Part shown: piece after piece, positions 11,404 to 22,309 of the stretch
How the letters are laid out: each line of letters starts with the position of its first letter
How positions within the stretch are numbered: the stretch's first letter is position 1
The notes under the pieces: model-generated
What the model was told of the DNA's origin: nothing
Databases searched by the model: none
The model's input: only the letters and a program-made list of their open reading frames with translations
Assembly (NCBI GenBank): GCA_905221605.1
Contig: CAJNDS010002117.1
Span: 566,001 to 630,000, forward strand
Direction of reading: 5' to 3'
DNA from: Symbiodinium natans
Taxonomy: Eukaryota > Sar > Dinophyceae > Suessiales > Symbiodiniaceae
Length of the DNA stretch: 64,000 nucleotides
Made by a program: the position numbers and the translations under genes

Positions 11404-11655
11404 ATAGATTGATATTTATATTTACATTTATATTTATATCTATATTTACATTTATAGTTGTATTTATATTTATATTTATATCTATATCTAGATCTATATC
11501 AATATCTAATCTATATCTATACATCTATATCTATGTTTGTATTTATATCTATGTTTATATTTATAATTATATGTATATGTAAATTTATGTCTATATTTAT
11601 ATATTTATATATATATATATATATTATATATTTACATTTATGGACATATGTATAT
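11404..11655. repeat. Degenerate hexamer tract TATATT/TATATC/TACATT
   Basis: About 250 bp built from 6-bp variants of tatatt, tatatc and tacatt, ending in (TA)n near 11610-11630. Very AT-rich, no coding sense. Confidence 0.9.
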
Positions 11656-12120
11656 ATGAGGACTTTTTGTGGAATTCAAGCCGCTCGAATTGAAGTCCCA
11701 AAACTATTTCAAAGAGGCCCCCCAGGCCAAGCAGATGACAGAATCTCTAACCAAGTTTGACCTTGATGCTTTAAACGTTTGCTTTTTACCGGCCCTGTCG
11801 GCATTTCAAGCGCTAGCTTACAACCTTCTCCCCTTCTAAGTTACTTCTGAGACCCACTCTTTCCAAGCAGGGATGTGGATCCCCTTGGTACCCTCGTGGT
11901 ATGGTCGGGTAGGATCGTGTAGGGAGGGAGGGCTTACTTGGGATGACACCCTTTTTGAAACCAGGCTCTGAGCATCAGTAACCTACACCGTGAGCCCCAA
12001 CACTCTAGAACCCTAAGCCCCAAACCCTAAACCAACCTGTTCGGCATTTCTAACTAATATCACTTGTATAAGATACAAGGGTGACCTTCAAATGCTCAGA
12101 GCCGAGGACAACGAAAGCTA
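11656..12120. other. No gene seen; small telomere-like block
   Basis: At 11997-12035 there are CCCTAA-type repeats (accctaagccccaaaccc). The rest shows no coding frame that I would support. Confidence 0.4.
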
Positions 12121-12204
12121 GCCTGGATTGATGCCGCTATCCATTAGACACACCACTGCCACCGCCTCACCACCATCGCCACCACCATCGCCACCACCAC
12201 GCTC

Positions 12205-12362
12205 CACACCCCACACCCCACACCCCACACCCCACACCCCACACCCCACACCCCACACCCCACACCCCACACCCCACACCCCACACCCCACACCCCACAC
12301 CCCACACCCCACACCCCACACCTCACACCCCACACCCCACACCTCACACCTCACACTCCACC
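12205..12362. repeat. Heptanucleotide array (CCCCACA)n
   Basis: About 18 nearly perfect 7-bp units to about 12335, then degenerate CACCTCA variants. Preceded by CCACCATCG repeats. The period of 7 cycles all three frames without stops, so the open frames here mean nothing. Confidence 0.9.
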
Positions 12363-12871
12363 ATACACATCCACACTCCACGATACCCCAACACCGTGAC
12401 CACCACCACAGGGCACCACACTCCACACTCGACCATGCATGCGCACACGGAGACCGCGCGATCCAAGTCGTTACACGTCAGACTCCACCAAACACCGCTA
12501 CAAAACTAAATGCCACCACACAGCGCACCGCCACCACACACCCCACACCGCAACACATGCTCTGACAGAAACCGGAATCGATCCACGTCCGTCAAGCTCT
12601 CCGAAACAAGACCGCGATCCATAACGCAACGACCTCGGATCAATCGCCAGCCATCTCCCGCCCTCCTTTAACCGATAGATTCGATGAATTGCCCCCCCCC
12701 CCCCAATTTAAAATCAAAAAAGGAAAAACACCGACAGATTCAGTACCCTACCCTCATTTTCAGATAACATGCAACTTGACCGGGGTTGGACCAGTCCCTG
12801 GCCAAAGCAAAGCCTAGCTACGCTTTATTTCGTGCCATGGTCTAAATTCCAAACAGCGAGTGAGCACTCAC

Positions 12872-13395
12872 ACTGCGGGCGTTTTGGGGTAGTCTTTTCA
12901 TGCTTGCGAATCGTGAAGTGATGAAGGCCGGTGATGCAACCACCTTCCCTTTCAAGCAGGCTGGCCCAATCCCAATCTTGAGCCAACACGGTGGAATGTG
13001 TGCTTGCGATGGTTGGCAGGATGGCCTGAGGGAACCCCAGCAACAAGACGTCGGCTTGTCTGGATGAATATAGTGTGCGGATGTCACCCGCTCAAGATCG
13101 GAAACTGCCAGCCTTGCCGAGGTTCTTGGCAACTTTGGGCAACACGTCGCCCTGAAGAACATCCTGCCCAGTGCTGCGGAGCGCCGTTGAACTAGGGAAT
13201 CGCATGGTCAGAAGTGCACAAGACAACACCTCTTTACCACCAAGCCTTGCGCACGCAGGAGGGCCAGGACCTTGTTCAGTTTTGTTGCCAAGTTGGTCAA
13301 ACGGTGAGGCCGTGTTGGCATGAATCTGATTAATGTGGACATCTCCGGATGAAACCTCTTCATGGTCCCAAGTTCCGACCCCTCCCCGGCCCCTC
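12872..13395 (-). CDS. Cluster of candidate exons of an unidentified protein
   Basis: 13271-13395 follows TTTTCCAAG, 41 codons plus phase 1, reading VGTWDHEEVSSGDVHINQIH then ANTASPFDQLGNKTEQ, ending at GTCCTGG. 13113-13163 follows GGGCAG and reads DVLQGDVLPKVAKNLGK before a GC donor. 12872-13059 reads QADVLLLGFPQAILPT, then DWDWASLLEREGG, and ends at a canonical GTGAGT. The phrase QADVLLLGFP recalls the KQADVVLL segment of GH65 glycosidases/phosphorylases, but the phases of the three exons do not all join, so at least one boundary is wrong or an exon is missing. Function should be left open. Confidence 0.45.
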
Positions 13396-13737
13396 CTTGG
13401 AAAAGCAGCCCTTCAACCAGCAAACAGCATGCAAAAAATCAGGACTCAGCAGCAAGTCGCTGCGACTGTCATGTTTCTTACCATCCTGAGCCTAGCAGTC
13501 CCAGGAGTCCTATCTTCTGAAATGACAGAAGCCCGAAATGTAGTAGGGCACCGGCTTGAGGGAGGATGGGGTCATGCCCGCGCGAATCGCGTCCTCTCGA
13601 GCGCAACCGTTGGCATAAAAATGAGACCGTGACCTGACACAGTCCGAGTCTAGGACCAAGGAAGAGTTTAGGACCAAAGAAGATGTGCCCATTAACCCGC
13701 CGATCTGGCACGCTGAGGGTCCGTGCGATGTGCGCGC

Positions 13738-13987
13738 GATGTGTGTGCCACATGTGTGTGTGTGTGTGTGCCACATGTGTGTGTGTGTGTGTGCCACATG
13801 TGTGTGTGTGCCACATGTGTGTGTGCCACATGTGTGTGTGCCACATGTGTGTGTGTGCCACATGTGCGTGTGCCACATGTGTGTGTGTGTGCCACATGTG
13901 TGTGTGTGTGTGTGTGCCACATGTGTGTGTGTGTGTGTGTGTGTGTGCCACATGTGTGTGTGTGCCACATGTGTGTGTGTGTGTGCC

Positions 13988-14034
<47 letters not shown>

Positions 14035-14235
14035 CACATGGTTGTGTGTGTGTGTGTGTGTGTGCCACATGTGTGTGTGTGCCACATGTGTGTGTGTGCC
14101 ACATGTGTGTGCACATGTGTGTGTGGTGTGTGTGTGCCACATGTGTGTATGTGTGTGTGTGCCACATGTGTGTGTGTGTGCCACATGTGTGTGGTGTGTG
14201 GCCACATGTGTGTGTGTGTGTGTGTGTGTGCAAAT
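13738..14235. repeat. (GT)n tract punctuated by CCACATGTG palindromes
   Basis: Runs of 3 to 17 GT units separated about 25 times by GCCACATGTG, each containing the E-box palindrome CACATGTG. Long open frames on both strands here are repeat artefacts. Confidence 0.95.
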
Positions 14236-15252
14236 GTGCGTGTGGGTGTGGGTGTGTGTGTGTGTGTGCGTGCGTGGTGCGTGTGGGTGTGGTGTTGTGT
14301 GTGTGTGTGTGTGTGTGTGCGTGTGCGGTGCGTGTGCGGTGCGCGTGCGCGTGCGCGTGCGCGAGTGAGCAGTTGCGAGTGGCGCGCGTGCGAGGGCGTG
14401 AGTGAGTCGTGCGTGACGTGAGGTGGTGAGTGAGTGTGTGGAGTGCGAGTTGTGGTGAGTGAGTGAGGATGTGTGGGTGTGAGTGAGGTGTGGCGTGGGG
14501 TGTGTGGGTGTGCGTGGGTGTGCGTGGGGTGTGCGTGGTGTGCGTGGTGTGCGTGGGTTGTGAGTGGTGGTGTGTGGGTGTGAGTGGGTGTGCGTGGGTG
14601 TGCGTGGGTGTGCGTGGTGGGTGCTGCGGGGTGCGTGCGTGGGTGCGTGAGTGGGCGCGTGCGCGTGCGCGTGAGCGCGCTTGCGCGTGGCGTGCGCGTG
14701 CGGTGCCGTGCGCGTGCGCTTTGCGTGCGGTGCGTGGGAGCGGGCGTGGGCGGGGAGGGCGGGCGGGGCGGGCGGGAGGCGGCGGGCGGGCGGGCGCGCG
14801 AGCGCGCAGTGCGTGGTGCGTGCGTGCGTGCGTGCGTGCGTGCGTGGGGTGTGTGTGGGTGTGGCGTGTGTGCGTGTGTTGCGTGTTTCGTGTGTGTGTG
14901 CGTGTGTGCGTGTGTGCTGTGTGTGTGCGTGTGTGCTGTGTGTGGCGGTGTGTGCGGTGTGCGTGGTGTGCGTGTGTGTGCGTGTGCGTGCGTGTGTGCG
15001 TGTTGCGTGTGGCTCGTGCGTCTGTGCGTGTGCGTCTGTGTGCGTGGCGTGTGCGTGTGCGTGTGCGTGTGCGTGTGCGTGTGCGTGTGCTTGTGGTGTG
15101 GTGTGTGTGTGGTGTGTGTGTGTGTGTGTGTGTGTGGGGTGTGTGTGTGGTGTGTGTGTGTGTGTGGTGTGGTGTGTGTGTGCGTGTGCGTGGCGTGGTG
15201 GTGTGCGTGTGCCTGTGCGTGCCTGGCGTGTGCCTGTCGTGTGCGTGGCGTG

Positions 15253-15296
<44 letters not shown>

Positions 15297-15335
15297 TGTG
15301 TGTGTGTGTGGGTGTGGGTGTGTGTGTGTGTGTGT

Positions 15336-15378
<43 letters not shown>

Positions 15379-15790
15379 TTGGGCCTGTGTGCCTGTGCCT
15401 GTGCGTGTGCGCGTGGGAGTGTGTGCGTGGGCGCATGGGCGTGTGTGGGTTGTGGGTGTGTGGGTGTGTGTGTGTGTGTGGTGTGGGTTGTGTGTGTGTG
15501 TGTGTGTGTGGGTGTTGTGTGTGTGTTGTGTGTGTGTGTGTGTGTGCGTGTGTGCGTGTGTGCCCGTGTGCGTGTGCGCGTGCGCGTGCGCGTGCGCGTG
15601 TGGGTGTGTGTGTGTGTGGGTGGGCGTGCAGGCATGCATGTGGGCGTGAGTGTGGGGTATGCATGTGGGCGTGCCTGCGGGCGTGCCCTTGTGCCTGTGT
15701 GGGTGCGTGCGTGTGGGCGTGCGTGTGGGCAGGCGCGTGGGCGTGCGCATGTGCGAGAGCGTGCGCGTGGGTGTGTGGGCGCGTGTGTTG
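14236..15790. repeat. 1.5-kb GT/GC-rich alternating purine-pyrimidine tract
   Basis: Almost only GTGT, GCGT, GGGT and GGCG words on the plus strand, nearly free of A and with C only before G. It includes (TGCG)n near 14820 and (GTGTGC)n near 15050. It has strong Z-DNA-forming character. Confidence 0.95.
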
Positions 15791-16020
15791 CGAAACTTCC
15801 ATGCCGTGGAGTTCCGGTCCTATGCTACTTGCGAGGTTTCGATTTTCGATGCCCCAGTGTTCCGGCCCTGTGGCATTTGTGGTGCCACGATATTTGCAAA
15901 GTCTTCCATGCTCCGGAGCTCCGATCCCACCATGTTTATCAGGCTTTCGATGCTGCAGCGTTCGGCTGCCATGGTGTTTTGCGAGGTTTTCGATGCCGCG
16001 ACGTTTGCGTCTGAAAGCTT
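15790..16020. repeat. Degenerate minisatellite, about 45-60 bp units
   Basis: Five diverged copies of a unit like 'ttgcgaggttttcgatgcc' followed by a 'gttccggccc' type segment. Copies start near 15788, 15828, 15894, 15937 and 15977. Confidence 0.65.
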
Positions 16021-16215
16021 TTTCGCGTATTAAGTTTGTACTGCAAAGAACGAGTTTCCAGCTCCAGGGCTCCGGGAGGCCTCTGACAAGCCTTTTCACG
16101 TTTTGAATTCGTACTACAAGATCGAGTTTCCAGGATGCCTCCAAGAGGCGTTTCACGTACTAAATTTGTACAAACAAAAGAACGAGATTTCCGCCAGACC
16201 ATCCGATCAAAAAGA
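16020..16215. repeat. Second degenerate minisatellite, about 60-65 bp units
   Basis: On the minus strand three copies of a unit that begins GGAAACTCG(A/T)TCTT, continues with GTAC and AA-T-TAC-TGAAA words, and ends before a GAGGC(A/C)TCC segment. They lie at about 16200, 16130 and 16065. Confidence 0.6.
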
Positions 16216-16232
16216 TCAAGGATCGAGAGGTG

Positions 16233-16252
16233 TTTAGCCAAAATGGCCACGA
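16233..16252 (-). other. Possible relic of the dinoflagellate spliced leader
   Basis: Minus strand TCGTGGCCATTTTGGCTAAA matches the known leader CCGTAGCCATTTTGGCTCAA in 17 of 20 positions, including an exact core GCCATTTTGGCT. Such relics mark reinserted cDNAs in dinoflagellate genomes. No reading frame follows it, only minisatellite, so it may be chance. Confidence 0.35.
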
Positions 16253-16259
16253 TCGCAAC

Positions 16260-17490
16260 AACTGTTCAAACAAGAACGGCGTGAACACACGGAAACGGAG
16301 AGTGGCCCTCCTAACCCAAACCGGCCTCACCGTAGTTGGGAGAACGAGTTCCAACTTTTTCGACAAGCACAGCTTGGTAGCGCGGAGAGCGTGAGAACAG
16401 CACCGAGGCAGAGCACATGCTCTCGTGGGCTCTGGAGGGTGCAGGGCTTTTAGAAGGTTTGGGGGTATGGGTCTGGACTTGTCTGCAAGGACTTCAGTGC
16501 ATGCTGGTGGCCTCATACGCAGTTCGCAAGCCGATCACGAGCCCACAAACCTTTCCAGGCAGCAGACCCAGCAAGCATCTAGATAACTTTGCAAATTTGT
16601 GTAGCACGCACATCCAGGGTGTCTTCACAGATGTTCTTTCTCAAACCACTGAAATCCCAAGGCCCCAGACCCCGGAAACCATAACAATGGTCCCGCAACT
16701 GAGCAAAGGACATTGCCATCCAACCTCGGTGGGCAGAAAGGAGAGGCCGAGGCATCTGCCGTAAGCTTATCCACTGACTTCTTTGGAGATCAACTCATCA
16801 CACGGCACATGCGGTCCACTGCATCTGCTAGGCTTCATTTTGGGCTGCTAACCTTGATATTTCGAAGCTCTGAGAGTATGACGAGGCCATTCCTTCACCT
16901 TCACCGACCTTCTGATCCTCCCAAGTTCAAGATGCATGTGTCAAGTTCCAGACGCCGCAAAGCACCTAGACACGAACTCCCCAACACGATCAGACCAATG
17001 ATCGGTGAATGTGATTGCTCTCAGCATCTGGCCAGCTTCCACTCGGAGATCACCTCTCCAGCTTCGAGGGTAGTGACCCTTAATATTCCACGCCGTTCGG
17101 GACTTCAGGAAGGGAGTTTCCAGCTCTAAAGGGTTATTGTTGGCAGTCGCTGCCGTCTCAGAATCACAACGCCACCACAACCACCACTGCTACTCCGCTC
17201 GAAGATGCTTAAGACACGCGAACTCCTGAATCCACACCCGCGGCCATGCTCAGGGACGTGCCTCCGGTACTTGGGCGTAGTGGCCACCCTGGCAAAGTTC
17301 GCCACACGTGTCCGCCAGAATTGACCTTCAACGTCGTTTTTCTGAGGGCTTGAGTGGCCGGGCATGCACTTAAATTTGAAGGAGTTGCATTGTAAGGTCA
17401 AAACGCGGCCACCGGCGCCATGTAGGGACGGGCCTCGGCGGAGAATGCCGCGCACTTTTGTGTGTTCCGGTGCATCCATCTCCCTTCGAG
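16260..17490. other. No supported gene; one weak exon candidate
   Basis: A minus segment about 17245-17325 (VNSGGHVWRTLPGW) after TTGAAG could follow the exon at 17.5 kb in phase. The rest has no feature I can support. Confidence 0.35.
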
Positions 17491-17496
17491 CTCTAC

Positions 17497-17602
17497 GTCT
17501 TCGATCTTCCACGATCTTCCAATGCTCATCAGGTTCTGATGCGATAGCATCTTGTCAGCAGCTTCATCTGAGGACACCGCGTTGTAGACTTGCAGCAAGC
17601 CC
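17497..17602 (-). CDS. Candidate exon, unidentified
   Basis: Follows TTGCAAG. One base completes a codon, then 35 codons (GLLQVYNAVSSDEAADKML, SHQNLMSIGRSWKIED) to a GTAGAG donor in phase 0. Mixed charged/helical composition. No motif recognised. Confidence 0.5.
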
Positions 17603-20600
17603 CTTGCAATACAGCCGTCCCGGAGGCAGCGCACAAAGCTTTGCTACGCTAACTGTCATGCAACCGGTAATTTCGGGGAGCCCTTAAGTCCAACTCTCAT
17701 ACACTAAACACCATGAGCCCGAATCCCTTGACTTTACCATCGTTCCAGTCGGCACAATCACCGTGTTGAGGCTCTGCCTGCCCAGCTTGGACACAACCTC
17801 GCTGGCCAAAGCCTCATGGCCATTGCCACCCTGGCATGGGCGCGTGATCTTCGGATCATGGGAGGCTGAGGCTTATTCTCCACCCTCGACCCGCCCGGGT
17901 CTCCAAACCCAGTGCCCGCACTCGGTGAACCCCCGCAAGGTATTCTGAAGTGGCCAGTCTTGGAGACTTCCACTGAAAGTCCCGCCGAGTATCCCTGAAG
18001 GGCCCATGCCGGGAACATCCCGCCGATAGCCCTGGTGCCCTCCCCAGAAATCCACAAAATCCAGCAGATAATCTCGCCACATCTCGCCCTATCCCTGAGA
18101 TTTTCGCAGATATTTTTGGAGTGCGAAGAATCCGACGGGGCGTTCCGCCGAGCCGAGTGCTCGACCCCAAAGAATTTGCGAGAATCCACAGAGAATCCCT
18201 GAAGTGCCCCACCCCAGGCAGAGAATCCTGATGAGAATTTACACCACCCCTCCCCTCACCAAAGTATTCACGCCTTGTTCAACCCTCCTTGATTCCAAGC
18301 CAGGCCAACCACAGCTGCGGTGAGGCATCAGACTTCAGACCATAGAACATACGTGTTCTTCCCACACGAGTCCATCTTAGAGTCAGACCAGAGCGTCAGC
18401 CCCTACAGTTCCTGTTTTTCATACTGAGCTGACTTGCAAGAACCGTACAAGAAGTCATTCTATATCGAACGCAAGGAAGACAAAACAAGGTCACCAGGCT
18501 TTACCAAAGGCCTGAGTTCTACATCCAAGTTGCCGGCGCAAAAACCCATAAAACGACCTAGTTGCACCTGCATTTTGCCGTTTCGCAACTCACAGATACA
18601 TCTCCAGGACTTCGTAGTGACTCCAAACACATAGGGGAGGCTCCGGCCTGAGAGAATCCCGTGGGCCGAATTTTTCTGAAGTGCCCAGCCCGAGATCCCG
18701 CTCAGATTCCCAGGCAGAGAACCCCACGTAAGCTCGGAGCTCGCCACGACCACCGGCCAGTAACTCTTGGATCTTCTGGCCATTATGGACAGTAAGGCCG
18801 TGCATGCATGTTACAAGCCCTCGTCTGAGAGTCAACACCCTTGATTCGGGTGACATGCCCTGAAAAAAACCTTAGGTGCCTTCTAAAAACAACATTCGAG
18901 AACAAGAGAAGATTGTTGCTAACAAAAACAACCGCACACGTGCAAAATAGGATTGGGGTATATAATAGTCTCTAATTGCTTCGGCGGCAGCTCGAACTTT
19001 GGGCACGAACACTCTGCTATTTCTACCTCGAAGCCGACACTTACTTTAGTGAGTCGTTCAGCCTCGTCAAGCTACGGCCTGGCCTGGATACACAATTTTC
19101 TCCTATGCACGAAATAGGGTACCCAATGTTCAACGTGGAAGATTGCGTAGATCCCAAGCAGTGAGAGAGCAGATTCGCAGATTCGCATTTCGCGTGTCGC
19201 GTGCTCCGAAAGCGATGACAGTTACGCATTTCGCGTGCCCAGATGTCCAAAAGCGATGACCGCCGGCCGCGCGGAGACATCGACATACATTTCCTTACTC
19301 TTGACGTTGGAAGCCCTTAGTGTTGACAAACTGTTTGGGTAACATAAACTTGTACTTTGAGATGCATCGACCACCAAAACCCTGAATTCACCTGCTAAAC
19401 CTCAAACATCTGAAGGTGAAACCTGATCCGATGCCTGTGCCGCGGGTTTGTGCCGAAGGCTGCCGGCCTGTCGCAAACATTTCGCAAAAAGGCCCGGAAT
19501 TTGCTGCTCATTTGTGTCGGCATCTCTTATCAGGTGGGAGGAGCGTAGGTCGGCAGCTACAGATAATTCCTACAAATAACAGCATCTCCTCCGCAGTCAA
19601 ATAGGAATGCAGGTATTTGCTCCATATGTCAATAAGCTCAAAGGAAACCTCTACTGCTTCCTACTACTACGACGTACTACTACGACGGCACGACCACGAC
19701 TGCGACTACTACACATCACGCTCCCTCACAAGCCGCCCCCATCCCCTGCCAAGCGCTAGGATGCGCCAGGTCCAGCACCCTGATGCCAAACGGCAAACCA
19801 TTCACAAACCCAAACATATAGAGTACTAAGCGGCAGTATCTCTCCAATTCGAGCACATAGTTTTTTCCTTGGCAGCGAATCTCTTGGAGATTTGCTGAGG
19901 CGCCGCGGGCTCGGCGGCAGTGGATGCTGTGGGGGCTGTCTTTGCAGTCTTTGCAGTCTTTGCACCAAGCCCTCCTAGCAGTCCTAGCACAAAGTCCCCC
20001 AGTTGGAGAAATGTGGAGAGAGAGCCCCCACATATGTCAGATGCAAGCATCTGGTGGTTGTCTCAGCTCGTCCCGGTGGGTGGGTATGCTTCGGGGCCTG
20101 CAGCAGGAATCAGGATTTCTGGAAATGACCTGGGCAGAAGCCACGAAGCATGGACTGGGACGAGCTGGGGGTTACGGTACCTGCGTCCCACCACCATGAT
20201 GAGTCTTTGCATTAAAGCCACATTTCCCATGAGATGCTCGGGGCTTGCACGCTTTTTGGACATCGTAAGACTCTAAGGAGTCATCACTTGGCGTATCTTG
20301 GCGTGGCACCGCCGCCGAGGGATCAGGGTTCTGGATGTGGATAATAACTTCGCAGCCTCAAACTGCGGTGTGAGCGGTGGGCTCTTCAGCTCCAACCATG
20401 AGAACCACGAAACTTGAACAGTTGAGCACAAAACAGACAGCTACTCCATCATGGTTCGAAGAGACAAGTAGCAGACAGACACACTAGTAATTATCCTGGA
20501 ACCTGAGCTGATTCACTGACTGCGCAGGCAGGTGAGACCATAGTCTACGTCGCACAAGCTACTGTACGACGACCCAGAGCGAGGTCACGCAACTGGATGA

Positions 20601-20780
20601 TGCTAGAGAGGGCTGTTTTTGCCCGATACGCCAAAAGGTTAAGGCCAAGTGCCTTGGCACTATGAGCGCCTTTAGTGCGCCTTTGATTGTCCAACGGGCT
20701 CAGGATTCAAGCATGATGTGGAAGGGATGTTGAAGGGGGAGGCAGAGTCAATGCTGTAGTGGCTGGGGGCGTGCTTCAAG
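17603..20780. other. No supported gene; degenerate repeat family
   Basis: At 17930-18240 and 18640-18735 diverged copies of a unit like CTGAAGTGCCC...GGCAGAGAATCC occur. A third relative may be at 53.08-53.24 kb. At 19915-19985 there is a short tandem of ttgcagtc words. Otherwise nothing seen. Confidence 0.4.
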
Positions 20781-20782
20781 AG

Positions 20783-21043
20783 TCAGAGTGGTTCAGCAGA
20801 GCATGGCACGAACTCTATTTCGAGAAGCTCAGCAAGATCCCACATCACATCAGCGAGCATGCCGAGATCCCACCTCAGGCAACAGCCAATTTGCAACGGC
20901 CCTCTACAAGGCAGCAAGGCTAGATCGGTCTGGCACCAAAAAACCCAAAATGGCTCGGAAATCGCCGTAAACGAAACCCAAATACTAACACCGAACTCCT
21001 CAGATTCTTCGCAACCCTCTGAACCTCGTACTGCCTCTGCCAT
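20783..21043 (-). CDS. Small open reading frame, uncertain
   Basis: ATG to TGA, 86 codons, starting MAEAVRGSEGCEESEEFGVS and rich in Trp, Cys and Leu. Part of it (20860-20830) is a short internal repeat, GTGGGATCT(C/T)G. It also contains CCGAGCCATTTTGG, similar to the leader core. May be chance. Confidence 0.2.
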   Translation of the reverse strand: MAEAVRGSEGCEESEEFGVSIWVSFTAISEPFWVFWCQTDLALLPCRGPLQIGCCLRWDLGMLADVMWDLAELLEIEFVPCSAEPL

Positions 21044-21470
21044 GCGACCCCCCCCTCCTCAAAAGCGTTCTAGATTCTGGTTCCTTGCTTGCCTCTCCTT
21101 GAGGTCAGGCTTGGGGTTAGGTTAGGGGCTTTTTCGGTAAACTGAGCTATCGTCTCAGAGCACGCCCCATAACCGCGCGTAGTCGTAGCCAATGTAACCA
21201 CAAGTTTCCAATGATCGATCAAGATGCACACCGGTCCGCTGCCAGATGCAGAAGTCTGCAAGAAGACTTGGCCTTGCTCTGTGTGAAATGACTGAAATGA
21301 CGGTAGACAAACAGATGTGAGTTGACAAAAAGGAAAAGCTCTGCCGAGGGCCTCGGCCCTCTTTGAGTTGGAAAGTAATCTGAGCTCGGAGATTCGATTG
21401 AATGCTGGGTTTACAACTTGATGACACAATCGGCACTATCCCTGCAATTCTTGAGAAGCTCGCAAGTTGA

Positions 21471-22307
21471 TCACCTTCTTGTCCTCAACACTCCCATCTG
21501 ATTCACGTCTGCAGTACAGTTACTGTACCACAAGCCCAAACTCCACCCCAAACTCCCTAGGCCACATCTTTGCCAAGCGTCGAGTGGACTCCAGGATTGG
21601 AATGGAAAGTGACATCTGCTCCGGTGCCTTCCGCATGACGGGTTAGAAGAGCCAGGGTGCAGGGAGCAGCACACTAGCAGAAAAACCGGGGGTGCAACAT
21701 AAAGTGTTCTTCGGAGGCAGACGACAGCATGCATCACGAAGGATGCTGGCAGAGCTGGTAGGACACGGAGCCGATTGGACTGACTCTGAGACGGGGTGTC
21801 TGTAGACTGCATGTGCAGGCACAGTGCCAAGCAGGGCAACGTATGCCAACAGGGCAAATGATGAGAGTCATAGATAACTTCGAAGGCCTGTCCCACTCCC
21901 AGTATGGATGTGCAGCAGGCCGATATTCTCGATGCACAAACAGGAAGGCTGTAGAAAGCGATAACTACGACGGAAAGCATCCAGAGGAAAAATTCCTTTC
22001 CCCGACTTGGAATTTTATCAGAACTGGAACGTGGAAGATGCTCGATTCTTCTGCCATCACAAACAGTCGTCGAACTGGCTGTCAATTCACAGGTGATTGG
22101 GATTGCTCCGCCTGCCTTTTGTTGAGGCCAGTAGCTGTGGCCTTTGTGCCTGCTGAAGTAGGGACTGGCCTTTGCCCAAGTTCCTTGGCAAAGATCAACC
22201 CTCTTTCTTGGTCTCGCAAGGTTGTCACCTTCGTGAAACGCACGCTGAACCTTTGGATACCAGTTGCCCTGCCCACTTGTCTCTTGATGCTTGGGTGACT
22301 TTGACAA
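21471..22307 (-). CDS. Intronless 278-codon open frame, uncertain
   Basis: The longest non-repetitive open frame in the window. A hydrophobic stretch (FFLWMLSVVVIAFYSLPVCA) sits near residue 110. No family recognised, and its start codon is not ATG. Frames on the other strand are also fairly open here, so low stop density rather than coding could explain it. Exon-type splice signals around 21890 (GACAG then GCCTTCGAAGTT) suggest it may instead contain one or more exons. Confidence 0.3.
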   Translation of the reverse strand: MSKSPKHQETSGQGNWYPKVQRAFHEGDNLARPRKRVDLCQGTWAKASPYFSRHKGHSYWPQQKAGGAIPITCELTASSTTVCDGRRIEHLPRSSSDKIPSRGKEFFLWMLSVVVIAFYSLPVCASRISACCTSILGVGQAFEVIYDSHHLPCWHTLPCLALCLHMQSTDTPSQSQSNRLRVLPALPASFVMHAVVCLRRTLYVAPPVFLLVCCSLHPGSSNPSCGRHRSRCHFPFQSWSPLDAWQRCGLGSLGWSLGLWYSNCTADVNQMGVLRTRR

Positions 22308-22309
22308 GA

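Noticed and set aside
12128-12565. Pro/His/Thr-rich plus frame of 145 codons
   Set aside because: Translation of the CCCCACA heptamer array.
12872-13395. GH65 glycosidase assignment
   Set aside because: Based on one phrase (QADVLLLGFP) whose reading depends on an unresolved junction; kept as unidentified.
13478-16156. Minus-strand frames of up to 892 codons rich in His/Thr, and plus-strand Cys/Val frames
   Set aside because: Produced by GT/GC repeats, which lack stop codons in several frames. No domain content.
20944-20960. CCGAGCCATTTTGG on the minus strand as a second leader relic
   Set aside because: Only 14 bases with a gap relative to the leader, inside an open frame; within what chance can give.
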